DNA of 6,274 bases from Azoarcus sp. (lineage in GTDB: Bacteria; Pseudomonadota; Gammaproteobacteria; Burkholderiales; Rhodocyclaceae): the NCBI GenBank assembly GCA_031259795.1, contig JAIRLA010000121.1, positions 1 through 6,274 of the forward strand, in the 5' to 3' direction. Both the position numbers and the translations under genes were made by a program. The notes beneath the pieces were generated by a model. The model was not told where the DNA came from, searched no databases, and saw only the letters and a program-made list of their open reading frames with translations. Below, one piece after another: positions 5,867 to 6,274 of this stretch; the first letter of the stretch is position 1; each line of letters begins with the position of its first letter.

Positions 5867-5880
5867 CGGCGCGCGCGCCG
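5867..5880. repeat. Perfect 14-bp palindrome of alternating GC
   Basis: CGGCGCGCGCGCCG is fully self-complementary and contains an alternating purine-pyrimidine tract. It could be a chance product of high GC, a hairpin near the end of the REP-like element, or a protein site. Confidence 0.4.
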
Positions 5881-5919
5881 CTGATCCGAACCGCCGCATG
5901 AATGGCAAAAAGATATTGA

Positions 5920-5935
5920 GACAGGTTAAACTGTC
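5920..5935. promoter_or_regulatory. Imperfect palindrome upstream of the Rpn-like gene
   Basis: GACAGGTTAAACTGTC has 5-bp complementary arms (GACAG and CTGTC) around a TTAA centre, 31 nt before the nuclease start codon in a short AT-rich patch. It has the size and symmetry of an operator for a dimeric repressor. No convincing pair of promoter hexamers could be placed around it. Confidence 0.35.
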
Positions 5936-5966
5936 ACACTTTTCCACCAGCGCCCCGCCATGAACC

Positions 5967-6274
5967 ATGAACTCACCGCCGCCTTCCTACGATTCCAGCT
6001 ACAAAGCGCTTTTCACCTGTCCGGAACTGGTGCGCGACCTGTTGCGCGGCTATGTGCCCGGCAAATGGCTCGAACGCGCCGACTACGCCAGCCTGAAGCG
6101 GATCAACGCCAGCTACGTCGCCAGGAGCGACAAGCAACGTCATGATGACATGGTCTGGCGCATCAATATCGGCGGGCAATGGGTGTGGGTCTACATCCTG
6201 CTCGAATTCCAGAGCGAATCCGATCCCTGGATGGCGGTGCGCATCATGCAGTACGTCAGCCTGCTTTCGGAACA
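5967..6274 (+). CDS. Rpn/YhgA-like PD-(D/E)XK nuclease, N-terminal part
   Basis: 102 codons are visible before the window ends; related proteins are about 300 residues, so roughly two thirds is missing. The ATG at 5967 is the first start after an in-frame TGA at 5961-5963, and no clear Shine-Dalgarno sequence precedes it. An ATG at 5960 in another frame opens only a 61-codon shadow. Family signs run in order: YDSSYKALF (8-16), QRHDDMVWRI (57-66), and WVYILLEFQSESDPWMAVRI (74-93), followed by QYVSLL. D60 or D61 and E80-x-Q82 are the expected metal-binding residues of the PD-(D/E)XK core. The family, often annotated as 'putative transposase', comprises RecA-independent recombination-promoting DNA endonucleases (RpnA-E in E. 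coli). It is transcribed divergently from the transporter operon, with no obvious functional link to it. Whether the gene is intact cannot be known here. Confidence 0.85.
   Translation, partial: MNSPPPSYDSSYKALFTCPELVRDLLRGYVPGKWLERADYASLKRINASYVARSDKQRHDDMVWRINIGGQWVWVYILLEFQSESDPWMAVRIMQYVSLLSE

Noticed and set aside
5903..5920. Sigma54-type promoter (TGGCA with a later TTG)
   Set aside because: The TTG lies two bases too far from TGGCA and the GC element is absent.
5960..6145. 61-codon + strand frame starting at the ATG at 5960
   Set aside because: It is out of frame with the clearly recognisable Rpn-like protein beginning 7 nt later at 5967.

Overview
The window looks like a chromosomal segment of a GC-rich proteobacterium, most probably a betaproteobacterium. 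This is judged from GC-biased codon use and from the protein families present; no marker gene here fixes the taxon. Five complete genes and one gene cut by the right edge can be supported, with two unusually structured intergenic regions.

Left part (1-1513, genes on the + strand): a small exported protein with one TPR-type helix pair (190-609) is followed by an AT-rich array of seven 22-bp repeats (626-779). Each unit has a quasi-palindromic core related to GGTTTTCAAAAACC and an 8-nt spacer, and the spacers switch orientation inside the array. Fifteen bases after the array lies a well-formed sigma70-type promoter (TTGATC, 17 nt, TATGAT) and then a gene for an HU-related DNA-binding protein (855-1235) of the HU-HIG type best known from Bacteroidetes. 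About 280 bp of gene-free, palindrome-rich DNA separates it from the next gene.

Middle part (1514-5576, all on the - strand): a compact four-gene operon read right to left encodes a periplasmic substrate-binding protein, an inner-membrane permease, an ATPase and a flavin-dependent oxidoreductase of the SfnB/DszC branch of the acyl-CoA dehydrogenase fold. The first three form a complete SsuABC/TauABC-type importer. The likely job is uptake of an organosulfur compound (sulfonate, sulfone or similar) followed by oxygenation that releases sulfur. The exact substrate cannot be read from the sequence, and neither a luciferase-type SsuD nor a flavin reductase is present.

Right part (5577-6274): the 390-bp region upstream of the operon holds a possible leader peptide with a strong Shine-Dalgarno sequence that overlaps the start of the binding-protein gene, a 13-bp T-N11-A dyad of the kind bound by LysR-type regulators such as CysB/Cbl, a REP-like dispersed repeat, and two short palindromes. 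The window closes inside a divergent gene (5967 onward) for an Rpn/YhgA-like PD-(D/E)XK nuclease.
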